Positions 12,255 to 25,937 of a stretch of 64,000 nucleotides of DNA are shown here, piece by piece; the first letter of the stretch is position 1; each line of letters opens with the position of its first letter. A program made the translations under genes and the position numbers. The notes beneath the pieces were generated by a model that had not been told where the DNA came from, made no database searches, and saw nothing but the letters and a program-made list of their open reading frames with translations. The DNA lies in NCBI GenBank assembly GCA_023078685.1, contig JALGAS010000003.1, positions 2,046,001 to 2,110,000 of the forward strand, in the 5' to 3' direction. This stretch comes from Neopestalotiopsis rosae. Taxonomy: Eukaryota > Ascomycota > Sordariomycetes > Amphisphaeriales > Sporocadaceae.

Positions 12255-14874
12255 TCATTGTGGCTGGTTGGCCCACCAGTTTCCACCAGCAGGTGTTTGT
12301 TGGTTGGACCAGCCTTGAGTCACGGCTGGCGAACCACCTGGGTTCTGGGGCATGAACTGCCTAGGCGTTTGCTCGGGTGGGTACATGCCTTGGCTGGGGG
12401 TGCCGTAACTGCTCATACCGGGCATTCCGGGATACTGCATGGCCCCTTGTTGCATTTGAGGGGTGCCGGAGGGGTGACGAAGCTGTGGTGCAGGTGATTG
12501 TTGTGGATGAGGTGATTGCTGAGGCTGAGTAGTGTAGCCCGAATAATGCTGAGGTGTCTGAGGGGTCTGAGGATGATTCCACATGGCATTCTGGTTATAG
12601 TTGTAGGTTTGCGCGCCCTGAGCCAGATTGCCCGAGGGGCCCGAGAGACTGGGCGGGCGTGTTTGCTTCTGGGCCGGGGCTTGAGGCATACCCCTCATCG
12701 GTGCTTGGCTGATCGGTTGCTGCGAGTGAATTGACTGAGAGTATGGAGCAGCGGTCATCAACATTTGAGGACTCTGGTTGGGGACCATCGATGGCTGCTG
12801 AAGACTAGCCGTAGCAGCATGCGGCGATTGTCCTGGCCTGGTAGTTGCTGCAATCGTCGAATCGCCTCCTACGGATGGAGCAGAAGGCTGCTCATGCGGC
12901 CTCCGCCACATGTTTTGCATATATTCGTTTCGCACCTCCCGTCCCTGGTTGATGGAGCGGTTGAATTCAGCTGCATGGTGTGCCTGGGCATGAATTTCAG
13001 TCAGTGGTGTCGGCTGTGTCCTGTCCTGGTATGCAGGGCCGGTAATCTCCTGACGAGGGCCGCCTTTCATAAAGTTGTAGTCTGGCCGGCGGTCGTTCAA
13101 ATCTGTTGATGGAGCGGTTATCATGGGCATTCTCATCGGGCTTCCTGTTGGTGCTCCAATCATACCTGGTTGAACTAGCTGGGGCTGCGGGGGAGCACCA
13201 AACTGGCCGGGAGTATTTGCGTAAACTATCTCGCCATGTGGACCGCCCACCAATGGAGGAGGGTTGTTGGCAGCAGCCGCGGCTGCGGCTTCTTCACGGG
13301 CCTTGGATGCACCTGGTCTCTTCTCACCAGCCAAGTCGGCTTCGGTAAAACCTTGCTTGCGGGCTTTGCCTTCCCAATAGTCATCGCGCACTCTTCGTCC
13401 ATTGACAATAACCCGACTACCAAACTGACGGAACATGGAGCGTGCGGTTACAATGGCGATCTGTCGGGAACGGTATGAGAATGGCAAGATCTCCTGGGCC
13501 ACCAGATCGTCTTTTTCCACCTGGTTTGCAATGATCTTGAAGAGGGACCTGTTCTTGTTGAATAGTAGATAAGAGTCTCGATAGCCCAAGACTCTGGCGC
13601 ATTCCGTGGCCAACATGAAGAGCTTGTCCCCGCGGTTGGGAACCAAGAATGTTCTGCATCTGTATTCACGGCTTCCGGTGAGTTGGCCATTTGCCATTAC
13701 CTTCTTCTCACCAGCTTCGTCCGTTTCGCGCGGCAGGTACTCATCGCCGCCTGGGCCAAGTTGATCCGTTGTGTGGTCGCGTACGGTAGGCAGAGCCTTG
13801 AGTGTGGTTTTCGTAGGTGTTGTCTTGGGCGGAGGCGAGGTTTGGGGCTGAGCGGGCGTATAGGCTCCTTGCACGGGCAGAGGCACGCTCTGGGACTGGG
13901 GAGTCTGCGGCGGTAGTGTTTGCTGGTGACCCATGCTGGGCATGGTGCCGCCTACATGCGGCGACTGTCTTGATTGTTCTGGCATGCCTCCGGAAGATCG
14001 AGGTTTCATAATAGGTCTTCCTCGTTTTCTGGGGTTATCTGCAATGCGGGTGACAAGTTAGCGACACGATGTCCAACGCCGGCGGTTGTTGATCTTTGTA
14101 CACGCGATGTATGACGCTGTGCAGCAACCAGTGGTTGTACAGCACGAAGCTTAATCGCAACGTCGGAATATTAGGGAACGCGACGCGGCCAAACTAAGAT
14201 GCAGCTGCACGCTACACATGTGTACGCCTGAACTTAGGTAAGACTTACCATCGTCTCCCGGTGCCCCGGTCGATTGAATATCTTGATATTCTGGAGATCG
14301 GCTCCGTTTGAGCCCACGCGCATTCGCAAGTAATTCTGTAGAGTAAGGCGCGAGGTCAGTCAAGTGGGCAATAGACGGCAATTGCATCATGATGCGTCTT
14401 TCCCATCATCTCATCTTCATCCGACGACAGAAACATGACAAAATCCAGAGATGTGGTATAATGAAACTGCCATTATGATGTGTGCAAGTCTGGATTACAA
14501 TCGTGCAATCACAAAAGTCGTGCGGTACTTTGTTGAGTATTGTGGCTGTCGCGACAGGATGTCGGTCGCAGCTTGCAATGAAGCCTCCGACGATGACGCC
14601 AACGATGGCGACAGCGAAACTATCGTCGCAGCAGGCCACAGAAGTGATGCGCAGCGCGGCGCATGGGGTAGCGGCGGCGGCGGGGTTCCACTGAGAACCA
14701 AAAGACTGTAGGCAATTCCTACACGATCTCTCTCGGGTCGCAGCAAAGGCCGCGAATAAGAAAAGAAGCTGAGGCGCGAGCTAGGAACTTACCAGAATTG
14801 AGCGCAGCAGGGTTGATGGTCGCGGGATTGATGGTCGCACCCTCAGCGCCGTTGGGCTGGGTGGAATGATACAT
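12255..14874 (-). CDS. rsc7: RSC/SWI-SNF chromatin remodelling subunit Rsc7/Swp82 family
   Basis: Three exons (minus): 14874-14793, 14335-14249 and 14038-12255, giving 650 aa. Residues about 178-300 form the conserved Rsc7/Swp82 domain, with the cues NRGDKLFMLATECARVLGYR, LLFNKNRSLFKII, ILPFSYRSRQIAIVTARSMF, RQFGSRVIVNGRRVRDDYWE and KARKQGFTE. A short basic RKRGRP stretch at the exon 2/3 junction resembles an AT-hook. The C-terminal half is rich in Gln, Pro, Met and Ser and probably disordered. The yeast relatives Npl6/Rsc7 and Swp82 are architectural subunits of the RSC and SWI/SNF nucleosome remodellers in the nucleus. The start at 14874 gives MYHSTQPNG; no ATG lies further upstream in the same open stretch. 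The gene is divergent from dis3 across a very long gap. Confidence 0.9.
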
Positions 14875-15054
14875 TCGGGGCGGGAGGCGAGGCGACAACG
14901 CCAACGTCAACCTACTCCAGGTATTGACCTCGTTGGTCTATCCAGTCAGTCGATCGGTCGGGTCGTGGCTGTAATGTGATGTGCTGTGCTGTACGTGCTT
15001 GCGTAGGTGCGATGCCCGATGCGTGCGCGGGTGTTTGGCGGGCAGCAGGATGGG

Positions 15055-15103
15055 TTAGGCAAGCAAGCAAGCAGACAGGACAGGACAGGACAGGCAGGCA
15101 AGG
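15055..15103 (+). repeat. CAAG/GACAG simple-sequence stretch
   Basis: Short iterations of caag followed by acagg units, upstream of the Rsc7-like gene. Confidence 0.8.
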
Positions 15104-16840
15104 ACGGGCACGACGAACGATGGGCGGCGCGAGTAGATTTTGGTGCCTGCAGCAACGACGTGTCTTGATATAGTTGGATCCCAAAAATCTCAGATGATTG
15201 AATGACGCGCTTCAGCGGATTGAGGCGACAACGTTGATCTTGCCGGCTTCGAAGGGAGGAACGGAACTGCAGGTTGGCTCTGCATATGGTTGGTTAAGAT
15301 GGCGCAAGGTCCAAGGCTGAGTTTGACTTTGGAGGGGAGGGGTCGAATAGTAATAGGGAAAGAAAAGCGCCCCCCGGGAAAGGAAATGGAATGGATCTCT
15401 CTTCTTTCTTCAAGACGAGCGACAGGCGACTTTGACTTGCAAAGAGCCAGAGCCAAAGCCAGGCGAGGAGGGACCCAGAGCCTAGTGTAAGGAATTACTG
15501 GGGACTGAACTGACTGGGCCTTCCTATGGAACCTGGGTCTGGTGTGTGATGATGTAGAGGCAAGGTAGGCGGCTTGGCTTTGGGCTTTGGGGACAGATAC
15601 CTTTGGAGCTAGGCAGGCTGGTATTTTAGTTCGGTTGGAGCCCACTCTTTTTTTTCCTCTTGCTGCTGGGCTTGCGACTAATACGATTGTGCTGTACCTG
15701 ACCTTTTGCTTTTTCTTCTGTTTTTTGTATATCCTTCACTCTTTCATTCCCTTGTCGTTCAGCTCGGAGTCCGGGGTAGTAGTAGTAGTCCTTCTTCTAG
15801 CTTTGTGTGGGAAATATCGACGCAGATCTTCTCGTTATTATATCAAGGAAGAAAGAAAAACTCTGTTGATTTTCCCAAAGAAGCTGCTGACTGAATGACT
15901 GACTGGCTGGCTGCACTTTGTTGAACGTACGCGCATGTAGGTATATGTGGATGTATGTACGCAGGCATGTACGTAAGTCGGTCTCTCGTCTGTCTGGCGC
16001 AGCAAGAGTTGCGAGAAGCGGGACAGAAGCAGCAAGCAGCAAGCAAGTAGCAGCCGGGGAGGCAGGGAAGCAGGGAGCAGGGCAAGGCGAGGAAGTCAAA
16101 GAAAGTGGGATGAGTTCTGAGACACTGCGCGCCAACCAGAGGCGAAGGTCAGGATTGGTGGGATTCGGACCAGGCTGGTTGAGCAGGTGAATAATAACTT
16201 TTGTCGAGACGACGAGACTCGTTCCCCGTTCTTGACTGGCCAAGAGCGATGGGGACTGAAGCAGGCAGATGGATCAACTTGCTGTGTAAGGCCCTCCAAA
16301 AAGGTTGTATGTAGTATGTATGTAGCAGCAATCAGGATAGAGAACAGGACGACAATGACCAAAGACCAGAAACCGGACACAGTTCTGCACCGAGTGAGTC
16401 GCACTAGGCAGGGTCAAGGTCAAGCTGCGAGCTAAGATCTGGGGTGTGCCAGGAAGAGCCGGCAGCGGATTGCAGCAGAACAAACAGAAAGCGCGGCGTT
16501 GACTGGACGGCCGCTTTGGTTTGAATGCGATGGGGGATGTGAGGGATGGGATGTGCAACGGCAACTTCGTAGTGGGTGTGTGGATGGATCGACGGGTAGA
16601 CCAAGGTGATGGAGAGAGGGCCTGTCGTAGAGAAGCTACCGCGGCGGGACCACCTTTGTAGTGTGTATAGTTGCCTCTAAATGCTACCTATTTTCGACGT
16701 CGGGCGGCTTGTGACTTAATTAGCATCTCAAGTGGAAAAGATGATAGCGCTCAAATGTAACAAGGCCGGTCCGATGGGTCCTGTCGTTTGCGTCCCTCCG
16801 TTGGTTGGGCGGGCTTGGCTAGTTGACGAACGATGGTCCA

Positions 16841-16861
16841 AGTAGTAGTAGTAGTAGTAGT
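16841..16861 (+). repeat. (AGT)7 microsatellite
   Basis: Perfect trinucleotide repeat in the gene-free region. Confidence 0.95.
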
Positions 16862-17783
16862 TGGCCGGGTGTAGTTGATAATAGTATCAGTAGCAAATAG
16901 TAATAGCAGTAGTTGAAAATAATACAGGAAATAAAGGGCTGCCTTGAATTCTTCTCTTCTCCCCTACAGAGTACGAGACGGCGGCGATTGGCACTTCCTT
17001 TGGGGAATAATGGTTAGTAGAGTCCGAGGTCCAGGGAAGGTCCTCCAAGGCTGTGCCGCTCGTGATATATGCCGCCGCGTGCTGCTCCCTTGTTACAAGG
17101 GCATTGAATCGTGTACGGTTTGAAATAATGCATGCAAGTGTATCCGAGGAAAGCTCTCCGTACCAGTGCGTTTTTTCTGCTCTCTTCTCACGTTTGCGCT
17201 TGTACCCAACCGAGCCCGCAACTCATCAGATTTTTTTTTTTCTTCGCGATCTGCACTGCGCTTTGTGCCCACGGGGGCAGGAGACTACAGCAGCAGAGGA
17301 GCACAAGATATCTCAGAATTGACAAGAAGAGACGTGTTGTCGTTATCTTGGACCATGGGAAGAAGTGAAAGGGTTAGAAAAGGAGCCCCGCAACGGTCAG
17401 GGGTGGTGCTTGGGCCGGAGTCTTGGTAATAGCAGCAACAGCAGCGGCGATGATGATGCTGATGATTATGATGAAGGCTAGAAAGAGGAACAGTCGGAAA
17501 ACGCGCTGAATGGGTGGATTGGGGTGCTTGACAAGCGATGCGACCAGAGAGGGAATCTCTCAATTCACGCTCCCGCCGAGAGGGCCGCCGGCTGAGCCAA
17601 GGGATCTTGACCGGGGTCCCAATAGCCCAAACGTAACCTGAGGTACTTGAACGGCAAGGGGCCAAGAGCAAGACCGTGAGCAAAGAGTCAGGAAGAACAG
17701 GGGGGACGCCTCGGGAATGTCAAGCACTAGTGGTCAGTAATAGGTAAAGACATTCCGCAAGGCCGTGTTTGTAGATCGTGGGT

Positions 17784-17818
17784 GTAGTAGTAGTAGTAGC
17801 AGTAGTAGTAGTAGTAGT
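17784..17818 (+). repeat. (GTA)n microsatellite, one interruption
   Basis: Trinucleotide repeat interrupted by a single gca unit. It lies about 0.9 kb from the first AGT repeat and shares its unit. Confidence 0.95.
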
Positions 17819-18095
17819 GGAAGCAACAAGCAAATACTCCTAGTCCTCATACTACCAATCCGACAATGGCAGCTTATTAGATAGCCGTAAATACGTAGAT
17901 TTGTGAACAAAGCGCGAAAAGACGAAGAGGTCCTTTCGACTAGATCCCGAGGTCACGAATTGTCTTATGAACGAGTGAGCTACCTTGAGCGGTTGCTGCC
18001 GTTGCAAAGAGGCCCGACCGGTCAGCGCAAAATCAGTCGTAGTGGCGAAACAGGAAAAAACTATTGATGACTGGACTCCAACGTCTGAGCAGCTG

Positions 18096-18120
18096 TTTTT
18101 TTTTTTTTTTTTTTTTTTTT
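18096..18120 (+). repeat. Poly-T run, 25 nt
   Basis: Uninterrupted T run, the longest homopolymer in the window. It could be a reverse-strand poly-A tail relic, but I see no element body next to it. Confidence 0.9.
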
Positions 18121-21100
18121 GTCCTCCCAGATCCAAGCCGTGTGCCTATCTACCGACACCATCGGGTGGCTTCTCGAGCTCTCTTCAGCAATGGCGACTT
18201 GGACACTAGTATCATTAAACTCACCTGGAAGCCTGTTCGCGCCGTGGCTGGGTATATTGAGCGAAGTGTATTTCTGGTTGTCGTAGTGTTTGGTACTTAT
18301 CGAAGATCAGTACGCGATACGTACCCGCGAATACGAAACATTGGACAAGGAAAAAAAAAGTAAAGGACATTCCTCAGGGAGACAACTATGTATTCATTCC
18401 GTACCCCAGCGGGCGATAATAGCGATGATGACTATTAGGCTGACGCCTGAACGAGCGGCCAGGGCCCCGACGACTTTGGCAGGCTTTCGTCAAGTCCACC
18501 TGAGCTTTCCAGGGTGTTCGCTCGATATCATTAGTCAGAGGAGGTAGACGAAGGTATTAGCGGATGCAACAGTACATCATGGCAATGATGCGCATTCGCA
18601 AAGTGATATGGCGCAGCAAGTATTGGCCGAGGGTCAAGGATACATGTCAGCTATCCATAGCAGCGGCAGCCCGAGCTTGCCGAGTAACCTAGATTAGCCT
18701 TTTGGAGTCAGCAAGTAATAAAGTGGGCGAGTGTGAAAAATAAAAAAGTGGCCGATTGATCCTGGGCCGGGCACCTAGAGCCCTGTCTGTCTATCTTCTC
18801 TGAGAAAGTAACGAAGCGAGGTATCGAATGCAAGTTGATGTATCGGCCGAATATAGTATTTGGAAGCTAGTCTGCAATAGGTAGGACGTTGATCAGACGA
18901 TGCAGCCGAAAGCTTAAGGAAATGAGCGCTCATTGGATCGCAGCATTGCGTAGTGCTCACGGAGCTATAAGTATGTATGCACGATGCGCTTGGGTCCCTT
19001 AAACTTTGACCATGAGCCATCTACTACAGTATGTTGCTCTATGGCCATGACCCCTTTGGGGAGCCATGGGAGCCATTGAAGCACGCAAGAGAGTCCAGAG
19101 ACACGGACACCGTTCGCGGGCCCAGTTGAGAACAGACGTTTCCTTGGCCCGGTCGCACGATTTAGACTGATGGTCTTTGCGTCCGGGTAGAGTGGAGCAC
19201 GGGAAGGAAAACCACCTGTGTTATAGTCGCTCGATCGTCGGACGTTGCTCCGTTGCATTCTGACCGCCGAAATGACGCTCCGGGGATCACTTCAAGATAA
19301 AGCATCTGCCAAACATGATGCGCAATATGCCTCATGATCAACCTGTATTCTCAAGGTATACTCTGGATAAGAGTCGAGCGTCCAGTCAAAGAGCTTGGCA
19401 GGGAAGCGCCTATTGGCGTGCCAGGACAGGCTGAAGAATCCACACATGAAAAGACATCTTCTTGTACAACATCAAGGGCACTTGCAAGGAATCACTGTCA
19501 GTTTGTATATACTCACGGTAGGGAGTTCCATTGACTGAGCCCGTGCGATGAAAAGATTTCCCAAATTGGCAAATACGAAGTGCACTTGATGACACGGACT
19601 ACGTTTGGATGTTCCTATAAATCGATTCTGATATGCGACACTGGTTTACAGACAATGTCGCACAGCCACGGAGACCTGGTCATGCCACAAAGATTGACAG
19701 ATTCTATAGGACAATCATATGAAGTACAGAAGAATTCCATCACCTTTTCACCTTTCTCCGAGAAGAGAGGAGGGGTGGAAGAACTTTTGGCACTTGGTAG
19801 GCATTGGTATTGGTTCAATATTAGAGAGGCATGGGGTTATATGCCGGGCCGAAGGTGGTTCAACTTACTCAACCGCGAGCCTTACGAGGAGACTATTGTC
19901 AATGTTGATCTTTCATTCGGCAATTCAGATCTTGTCATTGAAACGTTTCGTGGTCTTTGATAGAACGCAAACGAATTTGTTCTTGAGAACACACCAATAA
20001 ACGTTACTCCCAAGTCACTTGATCGTAGAGACGCTGAGTCTGTCCGATTATCTGCATCAGGAGGACAGAAACCATGAGTAGGTAGACTATATTCCGGCGC
20101 TTGCATTTGGCAACGGGAACTAGAGACGAGTTTCTTTCCGATAACATACTCCCAGCGGATTCGAGTCAGGAGTATCGTCTAGTCGGTGTAGTAGTAAAGT
20201 TGCTTGGCGCTCTATGTGTGTGTAGCCAGTCCCAGCATATGGAGCATCCCAGTGGTATTTTTGTGCAACACTGACTAAAGGGAAATTTCCCGAAAGCCCC
20301 AACGCCTGAATGTAGCCTTAGAGAAGTGCAGTGGATTGGCCCCCTCCTGATACTATGTATTGCCGAGTCGGCGATATGCCCCTGCCCAAATGGTTCAGTT
20401 ATCACCATTAAAAGACGAGGATTATAGGAATCTGACATTGCGGCGCCGGAGATCATCCTTACGATGCATAGAGCCTATCGAAAGTAAGAATCAAATACGT
20501 CCGGCCGTATATCCAAGAACCTGGACACTTTGAAATGAATTACTCGATGCATAAGACGCTTATGATGTTTCCTCTGCCTGCGGAATAAATGCGTACAGCC
20601 AAGCGAGTAATCCTGGGCCAGATATGCGAGCTCTACTCGGCCAGCCCCATGGTGTCAAACCATGCCTACTACTTGACTATTTCATCAATATCAATACCTG
20701 TCTTTGCGTCAAGAAATCCATGCTGTAAGCTGAAACGGGAAAACAACAATGGTAGACAAAAATGTCCAAGGATAAGACATCGTCACATTAACACCAACGA
20801 AGCGACATGTGATGATATGGGTGGGTTTGGAGACAAGAAGCTGCCACTTCAACGAGTCAATATAGATGATCAACTTTGCTGGTGTTTATCCATGGTTTGG
20901 AGGTGAGCATAGACGAGTCCCTGCTCGTGTGCTGCTACGATAGGCAAGTGATATTGACAAAAGCGGCTAGGTTGCACAGGTCTAATGTCGTCCGTAGCTT
21001 TATGCACGATACTGCAGCCGAAGCCTAGTGGCACGCTTTTGTCGAGCTGCAGAAGCGCCTCTTTCGTTGCGGCGCCGGTCCATTTCTCATGTTGACATTT

Positions 21101-21793
21101 AATCACGAGCTCACAAGATCAGCTCTTCCATGGACGGTATGATGGCATTACAGAACATCGTTGAGATACGATGGAGCTTTCCCTGCTTTGAGTCCCACTG
21201 TTTGCGGATCTAGCCTTGGGAGGGAGAGAAAAATGAAAAAAGACCAGAGGCGCATACGATTGCCGAGTGCGCCATCCTGATAGATATGAAGCTGTGTGGG
21301 GTCCTGTGATGATCCGAAGACTTGTGATGGCCTATCAAGGATGAGCTATGCACCGAGAGCATTCGCCTTCCTTGGAGCCTAGGCTATGTATGTTTCACTG
21401 GACCGGGGCGAGTGCCCGATGGAGATGGAAAGCTTGTGCTCTTAGAACGTCATTCCCTCTTTGAAGCCAATGAAGGGGCGAATATCGCCCTCACGCAGAG
21501 AACTGCCTTTGGGATCAGAGATATGCTGAGACGGGACGTGATTGGCCTCGTTTTGAGAGATCCTGGCCTGGATCATATACGAAGAGGCGCCACAGCTGAA
21601 AGCGCGGCTTCGACCGCGCCGATTGTGGGCTGCCTGGAACCGACATCTGCTGCCCATGGCAGATCAGGTTATATCAGCAGCAGAATTTGAGTTCAGTTCA
21701 CAACGGCAACCAGTGTAATAGAGTGTGTCTTGTCGGGCTTGTTTGGTTTGCGCTATACTGGATTGCTGCCAAATTGCCGCGATAGTCGTAGCC

Positions 21794-21829
21794 ACCAGAG
21801 GGGCGAGGAGGACCAGAGGGGCGAGGAGG
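21794..21829 (+). repeat. Tandem duplication of an 18-bp unit
   Basis: Two perfect head-to-tail copies of ACCAGAGGGGCGAGGAGG (21794-21811 and 21812-21829). Confidence 0.95.
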
Positions 21830-22504
21830 AGGAAAAAGAGACAGTCCCGTAGTGAGTATCATCCTGGTCCGTCCGCAGTCGAGCGCCGCGTGGATGCGGT
21901 TTTGGGTTGACATTTAGTATGGTGGCATGTGGATTTAGTCTTTCTCAACGCTCAAGAGCGACCTCGACCGGTAAGCCAAGTTCCGCTTTCTTTGCAACGG
22001 GCGCGCGTAAGTGCGCAATGCTTTGCTTGCTACTGCCTGCTTCTGCTTGCTGCTACTCTAGACCACCCCTCTTCCGGGTTCTGGCTCGTCGCCCGGCTTG
22101 TTATGCAGACAAAACATGATGCTCAACGATACGGGCGGGCGCGCTTCGAGGAGGACTAGACAGACATGATGCCCTTCCATCGCCGCCGCCACAGCTCTGA
22201 TTACAAGCAAAAGCGCGACCGTGGAGCCTCACCATGTGACTCAGCAGACTGTTATGATATTCCGCGACAAAGTGTCGAGAGAGGGTGGTCCAGACTCTGG
22301 GGAAGCAACCACAAGGAGGGAGGGGGGAGCGAGATGGAAAGAGGGTGTGAAGCAAGGCAGGCTTGAGAGGCTTTCAGGCCGTCGCGCGGTCGCATAGCAA
22401 GACCAGGGTTGATAGCAGAGACGACGACTAGGGTTCTCGCGCCGAAGCGACCGGAGATGCAGAGGGACAACCATTGGCTGCGCGCTGACTGCAACTATTC
22501 TTGG

Positions 22505-22570
22505 AGGAGCCTTTTTGGAGCCCTTTGGAGTCTTTGGAGGGCCTTTGGAGCCCTGGGAAGCCTGGGAAGC
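22505..22570 (+). repeat. Low-complexity TTTGGAGCCC / CCTGGGAAG repeats
   Basis: Imperfect iterations of a TTTGGAG-based unit followed by two copies of CCTGGGAAG. Confidence 0.8.
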
Positions 22571-24196
22571 CCACATCTGGCCAACCAGCTGACATGTTCA
22601 CCAGCACGGGCCATGTTGCTGCAAATCATCAATCCCTCGATGTCGCCCGTCGCCCGCGCGCGACTCTGAACCCCACACAGCCTTTACATCAATGTACATG
22701 ACGCTAGCATGGCATGGGATCTATGAATTATGGGTCTGAACATGGATATTTGCTGCTAACCCCAATGCTTGAGTTGCATCCGCACAAGCCCAGCTGCATC
22801 AAACCTGAACATGGGAGGGGGGATCATGGATGGAATGGAGGCCATGGCACAGCCCGGCCGGGGTGGGCTCTTACGGTTGACCACAGTAGGTAAGAAAGTG
22901 GTTATCTTGCAGTTGATCAGGATGGATGAGAAGAGAAAATGCAGCAGTCAGTTCTTCGCGCTGACCCCAAGCGCATTTGTCAGGTCAGTCCAAGCAAGAG
23001 GCGAGACCTTTATCTGTCAGGCTTTGAAGAACGTCCATGATCGACACCCTCCCGGCGGACATGGTCTTCTCCAGGTTCGGTTCCCATGAAGAAGGCAATG
23101 AACTTATTGGACATGGAAACAAGAGAAAGCAACCATACTATCAAACACTACCGATACACTAAACGGGCGGCAATCTGTGTCAAGGGCTTTAGCCGTAGGT
23201 AGCTTTTCTATAGTACTCCCTACCTACTACATAGCATGTACAGTAAAAGCGGAATCTGGATAGCAGCTCGGCATTTGGAGGGCCATGTCCTTGTCCCTCT
23301 TGATCGCTGGAGTACACTCCATTGACCATGGCCCGACCTACAACATGCATTTGATTCATACAAGCTGCCCTGGGGTTTCCACTTGTTAGTGGTGACCTCT
23401 GCACACCCAACGGGACAGCCCTGGCTACCCGCTCTGCAGACAGTCACACTGATCAGCCACGAGCTTATATTTGCTTTTCCCGAACCAAACTGCTCGTCTC
23501 ATACCAATCGGAGCCTCTGACTTACACAGACGCACGCAATTCACGAGTCACGAATCAAGGAGGGAGAGAGCCTATTGTCACTTCAACCAGGCAAACCAGG
23601 TTCAGCAATTCGACTCTTGCCTTGACGGGAAATTCTCAGTATGGGCTGCCCCTGCAACCAGCCGCTCTGACGAACATTTTCGAGGTGTCAGCTGACGAGT
23701 CGGCTTGCGAGTTAATCATCCCATCTGCCTCACGTCAAGCAAGCCACCGCATGTTGTTGGGTGACAGATTATAAACAAAAGATGCCAAGTAAATAATAGA
23801 GGATCACGATATATAGTGCTCGGAATGAGCACTTGGTAGCACGACAGTCGGAAGTCCCTCGATGGCTTGGAACACAACATATTCCTAAAGTTTCAATATG
23901 GATCTCGGTGTTTCATGTTTAAACACGCTGGTCCCCTCGAAACCCCAGCTTCTGGTAACAGTGGGGAATTGCACCCTCGGGACGTTGTATACTACTACTT
24001 TGTCCGATTTGCCATAATCCGAAGCTCGTTGTAATATGCGTCAGCAGGCCAGAACATCGACGGATTCTCGCATGTCGGATCCCTTGAGCAGTGACAATAG
24101 CTGTGCGGATGTTGACATCTGACAAGATGTATGCCGTGTCTTGAACGGCTATCGTGCAGATGCCAATCTTGCACTTGCACCCAACCACCTCTTCGC

Positions 24197-24210
24197 TTTT
24201 TTTTTTTTTT
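24197..24210 (+). repeat. Poly-T run, 14 nt
   Basis: T run followed by CTTT iterations, intergenic. Confidence 0.9.
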
Positions 24211-25937
24211 CTTTCTTTCTGCGCATCTTAACCCCGGTGGGATGGACTATGTAGGCCTCTCTGCCGTCTAAGCGGGCAAAGAGACGGGCTCTCCGCGACC
24301 CCCCGCCTGGGTGCTATGTATGCTAGGTCACAATAGGTAGGAATTCAAACGTTATTTCCCATTATCTCCTGCATATGTCCCATTGACTTCCGCAACTGTC
24401 ACTGTTTTGGACGGCCGTCCGTGTATAATCAAATCACTGCAACTAAACTAGGACCTGGCCTGCAAGAGCAAACGTGACACGGGAATCTATTTGAGCAAGC
24501 GAGGGGGACCTTTGCAGTAGTATACTTACCGTTAGGGACCCCCTTGCAACGCTCTGCTCTACACAGTATCTTCTTGCGCCTCGACAACCTTGAAGTCTCA
24601 CCTGAAGCTTGCATGGATGATCCGACAGTGTGATCTGTTCTCATGAGACGAGTCCTAATGCACGGTAAAATTATCAAGGTCGAATTCCGGCAATTGCATT
24701 CATCTCTTTCTTGTATTTTCTGAGGTTGTCTGTCCATGATCTCAAACGTTTTCATATTCGCATCGTATCATACAAACTTACTGGTCTATTTTCGGGGTCC
24801 CACCATGATTCTGGGATATAGACTTGAGTGACGCAAGCGAATATGGATGAAGTCGTCGGCTATAACGCCCGAGGGTCATTTGATTCAAACTAATATATGA
24901 AAGAGTCATCGTATTTCTGCAGCCCTAGGCTTGGGTATCCTTCTAGGGACATTGTGTGACACGGCATAACCTTCTAGAGGGCGGTAGGTGGGGGGTTTTT
25001 CTGCGACATACATTCGCCTCGGTCATCTGTTCACTCATATGGACTGACAACATCTGCAAGTCTTGCCTATGGACCGCCTTCTTTCGCAGCCACAATATGC
25101 GAACCTCTGCATCGTGATGTAAAGGGTTGCTATGTATTGAGTGGAGCTGAGATCCTTTTATTACATATCATCCCAAGCGTTGCTATGTCAAAATTGCCTG
25201 GAAACGCGCTTGTAACGCGAAAACACAAAGAATGCCAATAGAGCACTAGCAGTCGATGAATGCCCGCCTATGCTTTCAGTGGATTAATAGCGCCAACGCT
25301 GCGTTTGTTCATACTATGCAGAGAGAATCTTGAGCTCACAAGAGCGTAAAGTCTTTCTTCCACATACGGGTACTTTTGCCAAAGTCACGCACGGCGCAGA
25401 ATTCCATCGTTGCCGTCTTTTACCATCGGACGCGTATCGAGATTTGAGATTGGCCTATCTAAATCGATGCATTGAAAAGCCACGTTGCGGGCCAAAAAGG
25501 CAAAAACGAAGGAGCCGTTTTCCTGGTTGACCCAGGTGCTTGGGAAGCCCGTTCGCTTCCCACGTCCAAGGGAAGGGGAGCGTTACCCATGCACGGAACG
25601 CAGTGACCAGCACCCTTTTGCACCCACGATCAACTGCCATCAGATCGCGGGGCAGCTTTTAATTGATTATTTTAGTGTCGGTATGGTGAGAGGGCTGGAG
25701 GCCGATAACGATAAGACAGCCCGCCAGGCTTTAGATTTTAGCTCGTAGTGGGGCCCTTCTCTTTTTCCAGAGCGGTACCTAGCTGTGGCGGCTCTGTTTG
25801 CCTTGGCGCGCCGGGGCCGTTTTTTCATCATCAAGTCCGAGAAGCCCATCATCCAACATATCTTCAATTCGGTGCTGAAACGGGCCATTTGAAGCTTGAA
25901 CTCCAGCACAACAGAGGAGACGTTGCTGTTGCCGACC

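Larger units (their letters stand above)
14875..25937. other. 11-kb region without supportable genes
   Basis: The longest gap in the window, between two core genes transcribed away from each other. Frames are short (no more than about 150 codons), overlap on both strands and show no families. It contains a GACAG/CAAG-rich stretch, (AGT)n repeats, a 25-nt T run, an 18-bp tandem duplication and a low-complexity TTTGGAGCCC stretch. No rRNA, tRNA or transposon-like coding was seen. It may hold long 5' untranslated regions, non-coding RNAs or decayed sequence. A weak cysteine-rich frame at 23995-24180 is discussed under findings. Confidence 0.45.

Noticed and set aside
12255..14009. APSES-type transcription factor reading of the 12255-14009 frame
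   Set aside because: First impression from the Gln-rich tail. The conserved block LATECARVLGYR to GRRVRDDYWE is that of the Rsc7/Swp82 subunit family.
16841..17818. CRISPR-like or structured repeat array
   Set aside because: These are plain trinucleotide microsatellites without unique spacers, in a eukaryotic genome.
18096..18120. LINE or retrotransposon end
   Set aside because: The 25-nt T run has no adjacent reverse transcriptase, target duplication or element body that I can see.
19580..19960. 126-codon plus-strand frame
   Set aside because: No family, no splice partners and overlapping open frames on the other strand; coding status cannot be supported.
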